A stretch of DNA of 64,000 nucleotides from JAVBKU01 sp031553875 (GTDB taxonomy: Bacteria > Bacteroidota > Bacteroidia > Bacteroidales > Rikenellaceae), in assembly GCA_031553875.1 (NCBI GenBank), contig JAVBKU010000001.1, forward strand, positions 124,001-188,000, written 5' to 3'. Shown here piece by piece: positions 32,409 to 42,063 of this stretch (position 1 is the stretch's first letter; every line of letters starts with the position of its first letter). Under the pieces are notes generated by a model. That model saw nothing but the letters and a program-made list of their open reading frames with translations. It did not search any database and was not told the origin of the DNA. The position numbers and the translations under genes are program-made.

Positions 32409-35150
32409 TTAGTTAGCCTTAGTGTGCAGGTATTTCACGCATCTGATATATCCGTTACCTGTCTTGTACAGGTCGGAGAAACCGCTCTGGAAGTTTATCG
32501 CCCAGAACGTGGAGTTGTTGCCGTCGTTAGTGCTACCCCAGTGTATATCATTCTGGAATGGGTGGTAGGCCGGGTATGCCCCGAAGTTGGTCCGGAGCAG
32601 ATTGTCGATCATGCCCGAATTGGCGTAGATGAATGCCAGCTCCCTCTGGGTGGGGAGTCGCCATGTACCGGTGGGATGACCTGTCTCGTAGTAGTTGGAG
32701 CAGTTGGGGTTGTTGTTGGCCTTCTGGAACAGCGCGGGCTGGGTACGCGTACCGTTCTGCGTCACATACCACCTCGACATGAGGAACCATGTCTGCATCT
32801 TGGCGTTGCCCTGAGGGGATCGTATCTGGTTGTCGCTCCAGTCTACGGTCTTGTCTTCGAGCATCGAGGACGGGAAATTACCCTCGAGGCTTATGGCCAG
32901 ATGGTCGCCGGAGACGTATATCATAGAGCCTGTTGTACCCGTGATATCGCGTACGCACCTTACCGGCAGCCTCGTGGTCTTGTTATAGGCCAACACCTCG
33001 GATGTGTAAATACCTCCCAGCGACGAGGCGAAGTCGAGCGCAAAAGCCTTCACTTCGTCCTGCTCATTGGTAGACCAATACGGCTCGGCAAACGGTATTC
33101 CCGGGTTGAATGAGAAATTGAACTCATCGCGCCATATACTCAGCTGCATGAGCTGCGCGGGGGTGGGGAGATACCACTTTATCTCGGTGCCTGAGATAAT
33201 ACCGTCGCCGTTCTCGTCGCGGTTCTTGCGCATACAATAGTCGGCTGCGGAGGAGTTGAACGTGGGGTCGTACAGCTCGCCTGTCCGCGTATCGGTCTGC
33301 CGTCTTGTGGGAGGCTTGCCTCCCGAGTAGAAACTGCGGTAGTCGTTATAATGGTCGGTGGTGGCCATTTTACCGTCGTAAGGCTGGTTATGATTGACCA
33401 CACCGTCCTTGTACTTCCACACGGGGCCATTGTTGGGTACGTCGTTGCCCGGAGAACGGTAATAGTATGGGAACAGGAATTCTTCGACGCTCTCCACTCC
33501 CAGCAGCGAGGTATAACCCTGTCCGTCCTTATATCCGCCCACCTGTCCGATGGTCTTTATCGACCATTGGCTTACGGGCATGTAGAAGAAGGTCTCCAGT
33601 CCATCGTCCACTCCCTGCTTGTATTCCGTGGAGTCGCGGGCGCCGGATACGTATCCCACCCTGATGGCTCCGGTACGCTTCTTCGGGTCGCCCGAAATGG
33701 TAGAGGCTCCCTCGATATACTCCCTGAAGTGGAGTATGGGCGTCGCACCCGAGTAGGCGTCGGTACGCGCATTCATCGAGGAGAACAGCGATGTCTTGGC
33801 TGTGGGCCTGAACGGGTTGTAGAACGACAGGCGCAGCCATTTCTTCTCGTCGGGATCGGAGTCGTTCATCGGCGTGTAAACGTTGTTGCCCTGTCCGTCC
33901 ACAGTGACCTCGCAAGCCTGCATCTTGACGTATCCGTTCATCCCGGAAAGGAAAGCGGGAATATCGAGATAGTGCCCATCCACGCGCGAGACGTCGGGAT
34001 AGGTGAATATCACGTGATGGTCGAGGTACTCCCTGCGGGAGTCGAATTCGATCGATTCGGCGCCGTTTATGTAGACGTTCATGTTGTAAATGGCGCTGCG
34101 GTCCACGTCGAAATTGCAGATATCGTCGGAGGTGCCGCTCTGTAATTTGCGTCCCTGGCCTATGTGTATGTAGTGTACCAGCACTTTTGATCCCGTGTAG
34201 GATGTGATCTGCACGAACGTTGAGTGTTTCGGGGCGAGTTTCTTACGCAGGGAGTCGACGGTTACACCGCCCACGTCGCCGCGACGGTTCTCGTACACGA
34301 ACAGGCTGAAGGACTGTTTGGTGTACCAGTTGTTCTTGTACTGTACGGTCGTGGTTTCGAGCGAAGGAAGCATTTCCGCCGCCGACATATTGAAGTGGGT
34401 GGCTATATCCGTATCGTCTGTGCCGTTCATCGGATGGTCGAAAGTGCCTCCCGGGTAGAGCAATTCATTATTCTCTCTCTCCACAAGGAATGACGATACG
34501 GGCATATTGACGGAGTTCCAAGAGATAGGGTAGACACCCGAGGCTACGGTCTTGTCGGTCTGCGATACGACCTTGTTATAGATATTGAATATGACCTTGG
34601 CTTTGACCCGCTTCATAGGTATGCGCATGGTCACCTGGTTACCCACCGATCCGGGGATGTTGGCCGATATCAGACCGTTGGAGGTCATGGTAATCTTGCC
34701 TAACTGCTCCACCGAACGGCTGCTGACGATTATATACTTTTCACGCAACTCCGTCAGGGTATACACGTCGTCGAAGAAGGCCTCGGCGTTGCCGATGTTG
34801 GTGTTGGTGGCGTCGAGGTTGGCCACTATGAACAACCTGTAATTGTTGGCGGGCAACAGGAATATATTCTGCTCCTCCCCGTAATTGAGGTAGTGGCGGT
34901 AGACGATGCTGTCATTAGAGTTGAATATCAGCACGTGTACGTTGTCTATCTCGCTCATAAGGGCGTCGAGGTTGCTTGCGCGGGAGGTTATCACCTCGGC
35001 CTCGGGAGTGTAGAGCTGCAGGTTGAGCTTCACCATTCCCGCGGTACCCTTGGCGTAGTGGGTATCCTCCAGTTCCGAGCACGAGGCTATAAGCCATCCC
35101 GTGGCAAGGAGGCATAAAGCGCGTAATATATTGGCGGTTATATTTTTCAT
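32409..35150 (-). CDS. Large fimbrial tip-type lipoprotein (DUF4906-like)
   Basis: 913 residues, lipobox LIASC at C24. The N-terminal part (KLNLQLYTPEAEVITSRASN, then VHVLIFNSNDSIVYRH, RLFIVANLDA) is the Mfa/FimD-E-like fimbrial fold of the DUF4906 family. The C-terminal third is a different module (GEIKWYLPTPAQLMQLSIW, TRLPVRCVRD, TGTWRLPTQRELAFIYA, GYIRCVKYL) resembling FISUMP/DUF1566 surface domains. Such long last subunits are likely tip adhesins, exported as lipoproteins and assembled after Rgp-type cleavage. Last gene of the fimbrial operon, 9 nt behind its neighbour. Confidence 0.8.
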   Translation of the reverse strand: MKNITANILRALCLLATGWLIASCSELEDTHYAKGTAGMVKLNLQLYTPEAEVITSRASNLDALMSEIDNVHVLIFNSNDSIVYRHYLNYGEEQNIFLLPANNYRLFIVANLDATNTNIGNAEAFFDDVYTLTELREKYIIVSSRSVEQLGKITMTSNGLISANIPGSVGNQVTMRIPMKRVKAKVIFNIYNKVVSQTDKTVASGVYPISWNSVNMPVSSFLVERENNELLYPGGTFDHPMNGTDDTDIATHFNMSAAEMLPSLETTTVQYKNNWYTKQSFSLFVYENRRGDVGGVTVDSLRKKLAPKHSTFVQITSYTGSKVLVHYIHIGQGRKLQSGTSDDICNFDVDRSAIYNMNVYINGAESIEFDSRREYLDHHVIFTYPDVSRVDGHYLDIPAFLSGMNGYVKMQACEVTVDGQGNNVYTPMNDSDPDEKKWLRLSFYNPFRPTAKTSLFSSMNARTDAYSGATPILHFREYIEGASTISGDPKKRTGAIRVGYVSGARDSTEYKQGVDDGLETFFYMPVSQWSIKTIGQVGGYKDGQGYTSLLGVESVEEFLFPYYYRSPGNDVPNNGPVWKYKDGVVNHNQPYDGKMATTDHYNDYRSFYSGGKPPTRRQTDTRTGELYDPTFNSSAADYCMRKNRDENGDGIISGTEIKWYLPTPAQLMQLSIWRDEFNFSFNPGIPFAEPYWSTNEQDEVKAFALDFASSLGGIYTSEVLAYNKTTRLPVRCVRDITGTTGSMIYVSGDHLAISLEGNFPSSMLEDKTVDWSDNQIRSPQGNAKMQTWFLMSRWYVTQNGTRTQPALFQKANNNPNCSNYYETGHPTGTWRLPTQRELAFIYANSGMIDNLLRTNFGAYPAYHPFQNDIHWGSTNDGNNSTFWAINFQSGFSDLYKTGNGYIRCVKYLHTKAN

Positions 35151-35159
35151 GGCTCGTTA

Positions 35160-36212
35160 TCAGTTAAATACGTGATCCATCCACCATTCTTCGGCCTCCT
35201 CGGCGAAGATCTCTATCAAGCTCGCTTCCTTGAATTTCAGTCTGACGTCGTACGACTTGCCCGCCTCTGCGCCCGAAGGATAGAGGGCTGCGGGGAAGGT
35301 GATCTCGGGATAGAACTGCAGGCGGTTCTCGGTCTCTATCCTCAGGGTGTATTTTGTAGACGGCAGGATCATTACATATCCGTACTGCGAAGCCGGATCG
35401 GGTTCTGGGGCCAGAGCATCGTACACGGTGAGGTTTATGGGCGTCGAGGGGAAACCGTACGGCTCGTACGACCTTGTAATATACGTGCCGGAATAGGCCT
35501 TGCCTTCGTGTATATCCACGATTATGGATGTGGGCTGATCTATAAACTCGACCTTGATTATTTTCCCGTATTGCGATACGGCGTTCTCGCTGTCAGCCAC
35601 GAGTTGAAGGTTTATCTTGGTCAACAGGTGCTTGAACTGCAGGGTGTTGACAATGGGCGCACCCATGTTGCCCCAGCCGAGGTTGGTGCACATGATGTCC
35701 TGGCTGCCGTCCACATTGAAGTAGACAGAGCCGTCGTCGACCGTCCTGTTCACGTCGGCAGCGGAGTAGGGGTACAGCGCCTTGAGGAAATAGTGTATCC
35801 CGGTATCGTCGTAGAATACTTTCTGTGTCGCGGTGCCGGCGTCGTTGGTGAAGCGGATTTCGCCGTTGGTTATAGTCGTGGCCCCGATGCCGGCGGGCGT
35901 GCCGCCTCCGAAGTAGGCCCTTCGCCAGGTCACCTTGGTAAGCCATTCTGTCTCACCCGGTTGGGTGTATGTGGGGTTGGCGGTCAGGAACGGTATCATC
36001 ACCACGCCCACGGACAGTTGCCTGGGGGGTAACCCTCCATTGGGTGTCACGGCTCCCTCGCCGCGGCTCGAATACATAGCCCCTCCGCCCATCGTGGCGT
36101 TGAGATCCACCTCAACCCCCGGTTTCAAGGCCCCGTCTTCCTCCTTGCCGCACCCCGACATAAGGGCGCAACAGGCGGCGGTCATAAGTGTTATGTATAT
36201 ATATCTTTTCAT
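35160..36212 (-). CDS. Fimbrillin-like lipoprotein (minor subunit)
   Basis: 350 residues; lipobox MSGC at C21. The N-terminal PGVEVDLNATMG leads into a beta-rich two-domain fimbrillin (QFKHLLTKINLQLVADSENA is the usual fimbrillin helix-strand segment). It has IVDIHEGKAYSGTYITRSY and ends in a hydrophobic strand region with EEWWMDHVFN. Probably an anchor or accessory pilin. The overlap and short gaps with its neighbours indicate an operon. Confidence 0.75.
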   Translation of the reverse strand: MKRYIYITLMTAACCALMSGCGKEEDGALKPGVEVDLNATMGGGAMYSSRGEGAVTPNGGLPPRQLSVGVVMIPFLTANPTYTQPGETEWLTKVTWRRAYFGGGTPAGIGATTITNGEIRFTNDAGTATQKVFYDDTGIHYFLKALYPYSAADVNRTVDDGSVYFNVDGSQDIMCTNLGWGNMGAPIVNTLQFKHLLTKINLQLVADSENAVSQYGKIIKVEFIDQPTSIIVDIHEGKAYSGTYITRSYEPYGFPSTPINLTVYDALAPEPDPASQYGYVMILPSTKYTLRIETENRLQFYPEITFPAALYPSGAEAGKSYDVRLKFKEASLIEIFAEEAEEWWMDHVFN

Positions 36213-36221
36213 GGCGTTCGT

Positions 36222-37259
36222 TTAATAAACCTCGATATCTGGGAGTTGTCCCCCGTTCAACCAATCTTCTATGGTGTTGTCGGAGGCGAATGTGATCGAA
36301 GCCCCGCCCGTGGATATCCTCAATATATAGGTCGATATCCTTCCCGCGCTCAGGGGAGTTTCAGGGAACGGTATCGAGTAGTAATACTCGTCCGGATCGT
36401 CGATCGTGCCGTTGAAGAATGTGAACGATATATCTATGGCCGGTTCGTTGGACTCTCTCGATAATCCCTGGGGTATCACCATTATGTATTTGTCGTCGGA
36501 CGGGTAACCCACCGACCCTACAGCCATTGCCTGCAAGTGGGGGGTGAAGTGATACTCGGCGTGGGTGGTCGAAATATTGGTATATACCCCCGAGCCGAGA
36601 TTGAAGTAACCCCTGTTAGCGAAATTCTTGGCTGTGAAGTAGAGCGATCTTACCGTATAGGCCTCATTGTCGTTACTTATCTTCACCGGGGCCACAAGTA
36701 TATTTATCCATGCGAGGGCGTGCTTCATCCTGTAAAGCACTTTTCCGTCGTTGGTATCCCTGTTGCAGTTAAGTACAGGAGTGGCGCACAGCAGGTCGAC
36801 CTGATCCTTAACCAGCGACGGTACGGAGTAGTATATGGCCGGATAGCTTGAGGCATTTCGGGGAGTGACCTGTGCATTTGCTTCGACCGGCATATCGTCA
36901 ATATGGGGCGAATAGGCGAAGAAGCTGTTATTTATAGAGAGGTCTATGGGCCAGTAGACGTTGGGCGAATAGCTCCACGCTCCCCCGACACTGCGCGTCG
37001 CCTTGCAGTTGTACATCAGGTTGGGCGTCTGTGTCGAGCTTAACGGGTCGAACGCCTCCTGTCCCGTGGAGAAGCCGAATACCCCGAGGGATACGACCTC
37101 ACTGCCGTTCCTTATTTCGTTGCCCCTATCGGGCGATTCGAGGCTGAATCCCAGGGGTGAGGCCGTTTTACCTTGCCCGGAGTAATCCTTCTCGCATCCG
37201 GCGGCCATCAGCACGCCGAGGCAGGCCAGCAGCCTGAGATATGTTTTCGGTGTACTCAT
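36222..37259 (-). CDS. Fimbrillin-like lipoprotein (minor subunit)
   Basis: 345 residues; lipobox MAAGC at C22. Typical fimbrillin landmarks: SLGVFGFSTGQEAFD, ATRSVGGAWSYSPNVYWPID, FFAYSPHIDD, and the subdomain segment RMKHALAWINILVAPVKISN. C-terminus is FASDNTIEDWLNGGQLPDIEVY, the W-x-x-G ending frequent in this family. Pilin-type subunit exported as a lipoprotein. The start overlaps the stop of the upstream fimbrillin by 4 nt. Confidence 0.82.
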   Translation of the reverse strand: MSTPKTYLRLLACLGVLMAAGCEKDYSGQGKTASPLGFSLESPDRGNEIRNGSEVVSLGVFGFSTGQEAFDPLSSTQTPNLMYNCKATRSVGGAWSYSPNVYWPIDLSINNSFFAYSPHIDDMPVEANAQVTPRNASSYPAIYYSVPSLVKDQVDLLCATPVLNCNRDTNDGKVLYRMKHALAWINILVAPVKISNDNEAYTVRSLYFTAKNFANRGYFNLGSGVYTNISTTHAEYHFTPHLQAMAVGSVGYPSDDKYIMVIPQGLSRESNEPAIDISFTFFNGTIDDPDEYYYSIPFPETPLSAGRISTYILRISTGGASITFASDNTIEDWLNGGQLPDIEVY

Positions 37260-38677
37260 CGCGTTTTCCTTAAAATTACTGTTCCCCGGTTGTACATTAT
37301 GTTGGAGGGATATATACCCCCTTCTATATTACTGGTAGCTCCGGAGAGTGCGTCGGGACCGGTCTGGAACGAGTCTATGAGCTCCCAGTCGAGGGGATCG
37401 TATCCCACGACGCTGACCTTCCAACGTACGTCGCCGTTATCGGCGTCACGCCCCCAGGTACCGATAGTCTTCTTGAAGTCGATTATCAGGCATTGCCCCT
37501 TGCTGAAGGCGTCGATGTTGACCTCAGGCGACGACATGTCTATCACGATGTCGTGATTGAGGTTGTACGCGGCATATATGCCGAAATAGGTACACCCCTC
37601 GACTATACCCGAGCGGTTGATATCGTTGAGGAAGGTTATGCCCTCCCTGAAAAGGCGTTCGTCGGTGACTTGGTTGGAGCTCAATGTTATGGACTGGGTG
37701 GTCGACGACATGGAGAGCGGTTCGATCGACATGTCAGTGTCGATGGTCACGACGCGGATGCTGCTGCCGTCGACCAATATCTGGTAGGTATACGCACGCC
37801 CCGGCACCCACACGGCGGGCGAGAACAGCGATGTAGTGTGGGTCATTTCCACGCCGCCGATAGAGAGCGTAACGGCCATTTCGGGCTTATTGAGGATCCT
37901 GTCTACGGTCTGCGGTATCATGAACATTCGGCCGTTATAGGTCGAAATCTCCTTGACCTCTATGTTGTTTAGGGCGACATCGAGCAACCCTTTGGATATT
38001 TCCACGGAATAATCGGTCGCGGAGGTGTTGTCGGGTGTCCATGCTACAGGAGAGGATGAGATCACGTTGAGGGTCGTCTCTCCCGATGAGTAGATGTTGC
38101 GTAACTCTATTTTTGTTATCTTGACCGTGCCTTCTACCGCCCCATCCACTATGGCTGCGAAACGTATCTGCGACAGCGCGTGGTTGAAAAAGAGGCTGAC
38201 CTTGCGGTTGTTGGTGTAGTAGGGGCCGAACTGGTTGTATTGTGCGCTGGCTATCAGGAAGTCTTTCTGCAGCAGCGGGTTGGCATCGACGGTGAATTTT
38301 ATCGCGGGCACTCCTGACGCGTCGCCTGTTATCGTGGCGCTTCCGGCGGGAGCGTAGGAGAAGAACGATACATAGTCGGTCTGCGGCCACTCCTTAGGGG
38401 GGCCGTATGTCCATTCCCCGCCCTGGAGGGTTACGGACGTGTTCTCGAGCAGTGCCGTCCTTGTGGCGCCTTCGCTCCACTCCCCGGCGTGGCTGTACGC
38501 CCATACCTTGAATCCTCCGGCGGAGTCCAGCCCGTTGGCGTTATTCACCGAGCTGCCCCTGGTCATCAGCGTTGCGAAGCCTATCTTCGACGGGACATCG
38601 CCGCTTTCGACACTCTCCCTGTTACAGGAGACCGCCGCTATGGCCAGCATGGATACTATTGATAAAATTCGTTTCAT
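37256..38677 (-). CDS. Fimbrillin-like lipoprotein
   Basis: 473 residues; lipobox AAVSC at C18. Contains GFKVWAYSHAGEWSEG, GGEWTYGPPKEWPQTDYVSF and FFNHALSQIRFAAIVDGAVE, which are landmarks of the Mfa/FimA-like fold. Long C-terminal extension (about 300-473) with more beta strands and LIIDFKKTIGTWGRDADNG. Probably an accessory or adaptor pilin placed after the major subunit. 4-bp overlap with the downstream gene. Confidence 0.8.
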   Translation of the reverse strand: MKRILSIVSMLAIAAVSCNRESVESGDVPSKIGFATLMTRGSSVNNANGLDSAGGFKVWAYSHAGEWSEGATRTALLENTSVTLQGGEWTYGPPKEWPQTDYVSFFSYAPAGSATITGDASGVPAIKFTVDANPLLQKDFLIASAQYNQFGPYYTNNRKVSLFFNHALSQIRFAAIVDGAVEGTVKITKIELRNIYSSGETTLNVISSSPVAWTPDNTSATDYSVEISKGLLDVALNNIEVKEISTYNGRMFMIPQTVDRILNKPEMAVTLSIGGVEMTHTTSLFSPAVWVPGRAYTYQILVDGSSIRVVTIDTDMSIEPLSMSSTTQSITLSSNQVTDERLFREGITFLNDINRSGIVEGCTYFGIYAAYNLNHDIVIDMSSPEVNIDAFSKGQCLIIDFKKTIGTWGRDADNGDVRWKVSVVGYDPLDWELIDSFQTGPDALSGATSNIEGGIYPSNIMYNRGTVILRKTR

Positions 38678-38716
38678 GGTCCGTATTCCTTTATTTTGGA
38701 GTTTCGGAATTGGTGA

Positions 38717-38742
38717 CCGGGAGGGCGATCAGGCCCGCCCGG
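38717..38742 (-). terminator. Intercistronic hairpin after the putative major fimbrillin
   Basis: Stem CCGGG-x-GGGC / GCCC-x-CCCGG with one mismatch and a 6-nt loop, between two operon genes. No T-run follows, so it may act as a partial terminator or mRNA-end stabiliser that lowers expression of the minor subunits (inference). Confidence 0.5.
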
Positions 38743-38799
38743 CCTATGGATGTTAATTCATGTATCTGCTAACGTGATACATAAGGACGATAGTATGTA

Positions 38800-40086
38800 T
38801 TACAATTCGTCCATTGTGAATGTTACGGTGCTGCCGCTTTCAGAACGGGTCCAACCGGTCACGTCGAGTTTGATCTTGGCCACGTTGGTTGTCGAGGGCA
38901 GCTGGATGCGGATCTCGTCGCCGGGCTCGAAATTCACAGTAGAGGGGAAAGTGTCCACGGTTATGTCGGCACCGGGTTCTACGGCCATCGATATCGGGAA
39001 TACGGTCAGGGCTGTAGTAGCACCCTTGGCCGTGTTGTGCGATGCTATGGCGCCTTCGAGCGAAGCCTTGCTCGCTACGGTAACCTGCAGAGCCTGAGCC
39101 GCGATGGGAGTGGCATTGGCCCACGGGTCTACAACCACATCGAATGTGATATTGCCGCCACCGAGGTAGTTGGTGAAGTCGATGATGTAAACATAGCGCT
39201 TGCCCATAGCCCATGCTGTAGCGTCGGAAAAGTCGCAGAACTTGGCCGATGTATTGCCGCTCTTGAGGGTTACGCCTGACATATCCTTCAGTACGAAATC
39301 GAAGCTGAAGTTGGCTGCGTTACCTGCTGCGAAAGTCTGCGGCATAAGCATCAGGGCGTTGTTCCTGTTGGTCACGCCGTTGCCGTTGCCCAGGTACTTG
39401 ATCGTAGCGTCGGCGCCTGTGGTAGAGCTGCCGTAGGTAGTCATGTCGTAGATATACTCCTGTACGTCGGCGGTGAGAGCCCAGCTACCACCTGTGGTCG
39501 AGAAAGTGTAAGTACCTTTCTCCTTCACATCGTTGATCGTGAGGTTGCTGATGACGACCTGAACGTCCTTCACACCCTGTATGGCGAAGTTCACCTGCGA
39601 AAGGATGTGCTTGAAGGTGAGGGTAACAGCCGCCAGGTCAGTGGAGGCAGTTGCGGCGATAAGGTCCTGCTGGCTGCCTACTATCTGTACGGTGTAGTCC
39701 ATTGTCGCTGCTGTACCGTTGGATGCAGCGCTGAATGCCGCGGGTGTCGCGGGATACCATGAATGGTAGTTGATAGTGTAACCGGGCTGCTTAACCGCAT
39801 CGGTATACGACCATGTGCCCACGCCTGCAGTACCTGCGAATGTCAGCGTCTTGTCGAAGAACGGATTGACGCTGGTGCTACCTTTGGTGTAACCTTTCAC
39901 GATAAGCGTGTTTCCGTTATTCCATGATGTGCCGAGGAATTCAGAAGCCCTTGTCTGGTTACCGACTACAGCCTTGAAAACGAGATCATTGTTGCCGTCG
40001 GTAGAAGACTCGACCGATTCCTTGTTACAGCTTGTTGCTACGAAGAGCAGGGATAATGCTGCCAACCCCAGGGTTTTGATTTTCAT
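38800..40086 (-). CDS. Putative major fimbrillin, lipoprotein precursor
   Basis: 428 residues; lipobox FVATSC at C20. Low-charge, Thr/Ala/Gly-rich sequence with the fimbrillin landmarks GTWSYTDAVKQPGYTINYHS, LTFKHILSQVNFAIQGVKDV, KRYVYIIDFTNYLGGGNITF and FDVVVDPWANATP. A C-terminal extension (about 345-428, VASKASLEGAIASH ...) ends in a short EL. Composition and position (third gene, with wide spacing both sides and a hairpin behind it) suggest it is the main shaft subunit; this is inference. Polymerises by donor-strand exchange after lipoprotein transport and protease trimming. Confidence 0.8.
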   Translation of the reverse strand: MKIKTLGLAALSLLFVATSCNKESVESSTDGNNDLVFKAVVGNQTRASEFLGTSWNNGNTLIVKGYTKGSTSVNPFFDKTLTFAGTAGVGTWSYTDAVKQPGYTINYHSWYPATPAAFSAASNGTAATMDYTVQIVGSQQDLIAATASTDLAAVTLTFKHILSQVNFAIQGVKDVQVVISNLTINDVKEKGTYTFSTTGGSWALTADVQEYIYDMTTYGSSTTGADATIKYLGNGNGVTNRNNALMLMPQTFAAGNAANFSFDFVLKDMSGVTLKSGNTSAKFCDFSDATAWAMGKRYVYIIDFTNYLGGGNITFDVVVDPWANATPIAAQALQVTVASKASLEGAIASHNTAKGATTALTVFPISMAVEPGADITVDTFPSTVNFEPGDEIRIQLPSTTNVAKIKLDVTGWTRSESGSTVTFTMDEL

Positions 40087-40182
40087 GCTTTTTAATTGGT
40101 TTGTTTGACTTGTTTTAATTATTTGATTTTTTGTTCTTTGCCGTTATTTGATATTCGTTATGATACTATCTATAGTGATATA

Positions 40183-41250
40183 TTATGGTCTGATGGGTAC
40201 TATTATTATTTCGTCCTCGCCCCATTCACCCACGCCTATAGAGCCGGAAACGTCGGCTACTACGGGGAGAGTGAGGCTTATATTTATGGGTATGGTAACT
40301 TCCGTCTGAGGCTGCGATTCGTCGAGATTGGCCGTGATCTGTGCGATTATGGGCGTTATCTGGTCGGTAACATCTATGGTCCATGTGCGCTCCGTGTTGT
40401 CGCGCAATGTGACGGTTATCTCGAACTCGTAACTCCTGCCGGGGAGGTCGAGCGGGGGGCCGAAAGTGGCGAACGGCAGCGACTCTATGGTGCCCTTGGC
40501 AGGCCTTAACGGGTCGCCTTCGACGCCTTCGTCGTATATGTCCATGTTGTTGAGCCTCAGGTGGTACGTTACAGGGTTATGCGACGGCATCCTGGAGCAG
40601 AGAAATACCGAGCCGGCAAACCCGCGCAATGCCCCGCTGGCGGAAAAGGCGCTTTGCGGATTGACTAGATCGACCGTAACCTGAGCGTAGTACGATACGG
40701 CCCGGGGAGTGAGCGGCAGGGTCGCCTCCACGTAGTCGGGCACCACCGGGAAACCGTTCTTGCCGTCTTTGTACTTTATGTAGTATTCATTGTTGCCGGT
40801 GACCTCCACGCATGCGTAGGAGTGGGCCAATATCCCCATCTCGTTGCTCGCGATGACCTCCCCGGCCTTGGTGGTCAACCTCTTGTTGGCCGGCGCCTCA
40901 TTCGCGCATGCCTCGAAGGTTTCACATGACGATGTGCCGCGGAAACAGATATTATCGAGGTGGGTGTCGTCGGGCGAATACATCAGGCCGTTGAAGATGA
41001 AGATGTCGTACGTTCCCCGCGTGACATTGGTCGTAACGCTGTTGGGAGATAAGAAATACTCCTTGGTTGTACCCCCGTTCTGCTTGTATAACACGGCGGT
41101 GGCGTTGTACGACATATCGCTCTCTCCCAGCGACGGCGACCAGTCGCCCACTATACGCAACATGGGGTGGGAGACTCCGTATAGATCCCTCTGTTTCTGG
41201 CATCCGGCCAGAAGCAATGTCGCTGCGATTATGGAGAGGATATATCTCAT
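40183..41250 (-). CDS. DUF5119-like fimbrial-operon lipoprotein
   Basis: 355 residues from the ATG at 41250 (MRYILSIIAATLLLAGC, lipobox C17). Begins CQKQRDLYGVSHPMLRIVGD with DWSPS soon after, a signature of the DUF5119 proteins that accompany DUF3575 and fimbrillin genes in Bacteroidales. Two beta-rich domains follow (GTYDIFIFNGLMYSPDD; RSYEFEITVTLRDNTERTWT). Possibly the membrane anchor or length regulator of the fimbria. 4-bp overlap with the preceding DUF3575 gene. Confidence 0.72.
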   Translation of the reverse strand: MRYILSIIAATLLLAGCQKQRDLYGVSHPMLRIVGDWSPSLGESDMSYNATAVLYKQNGGTTKEYFLSPNSVTTNVTRGTYDIFIFNGLMYSPDDTHLDNICFRGTSSCETFEACANEAPANKRLTTKAGEVIASNEMGILAHSYACVEVTGNNEYYIKYKDGKNGFPVVPDYVEATLPLTPRAVSYYAQVTVDLVNPQSAFSASGALRGFAGSVFLCSRMPSHNPVTYHLRLNNMDIYDEGVEGDPLRPAKGTIESLPFATFGPPLDLPGRSYEFEITVTLRDNTERTWTIDVTDQITPIIAQITANLDESQPQTEVTIPINISLTLPVVADVSGSIGVGEWGEDEIIIVPIRP

Positions 41251-41882
41251 CGTGATACTTTCTTTTTGGCGCCTATGAGCCACACGAGGTTGACCCTCGC
41301 TTTGGTAAGGGATATACGCCCCACGTTATACCTCGTCTCATCCCATATAAGATGCCCGTCGCCGGAATCATGGTAATGTCTTGTCTCGGGGGTGAAAAAA
41401 TATCCTGCTCCCAGGGAGAAATCTAATATCAGGCATTTGGATACGGGTAACGAGTAGCCTCCCGTGATCCCCGCCGACCAGAAACTGTCGCCCTGGTAGC
41501 CGCTGTTCATCTGTACGTCGTAATCGCCCGAGAGAGTGCCATAAACGCCCACGTTCCAACCGGTGAGCGGCAGGCGGCCCCATTTGAACCAATAACGGCC
41601 TTCGATACTGCCCTGCATGGTCTGCATGGCGTATTTATTATTGATGCTGACGTGGCCGTAGGCGAAATCAGCGGCCACGGAGAAATGTTTCCCAAGGGGT
41701 ACCTCCGCGCCGACATTCAGCGCGCCCGTGAGGTCGAACAGGAGATTGGTGCGCAGGGCAAGGGGGAAGAAAGATATGGTATGGGATGTGGGGTCGACGG
41801 TACTTACCACACCCTCTGTCCTGGAGGAATCTCCCCCGGCATATGTGTTTTCAAGCGACTGTCCATAGGAACCTCCCGCCAA
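41247..41882 (-). CDS. DUF3575-family outer-membrane protein, probable frameshift in signal peptide
   Basis: 211 residues from a TTG at 41882, with no ATG in frame and no signal peptide. The body is a DUF3575 barrel: FPLALRTNLLFDLTGALNVG, EVPLGKHFSVAADFAYGHVS, IEGRYWFKW, WSAGITGGYSLPVSK and ARVNLVWLIGAKKK. In a second frame, an ATG at 41934 encodes a good signal peptide (MIFYRRIALLSLLSIYFLGG) ending exactly where the DUF3575 frame starts. A single extra base, plausibly in the GGG at 41875-41877 (minus strand), would explain this. First gene of the fimbrial operon. Either a sequencing error or a real inactivation. Confidence 0.75.
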   Translation of the reverse strand: MAGGSYGQSLENTYAGGDSSRTEGVVSTVDPTSHTISFFPLALRTNLLFDLTGALNVGAEVPLGKHFSVAADFAYGHVSINNKYAMQTMQGSIEGRYWFKWGRLPLTGWNVGVYGTLSGDYDVQMNSGYQGDSFWSAGITGGYSLPVSKCLILDFSLGAGYFFTPETRHYHDSGDGHLIWDETRYNVGRISLTKARVNLVWLIGAKKKVSR

Positions 41883-42063
41883 GGAAATATATAGAAAGAA
41901 GCGATAATAAGGCGATTCGTCTGTAAAATATCATCTTAAGACAATATAATAACTTGATCCCCAACACATGTAAATCCTCCCGCGCGGCCTATCGGAGTAT
42001 ATTTTACAATAGTATTGTGTTACTATGGCAATCTAATCCACTATAGCCTGTGAGTAAACGCGA

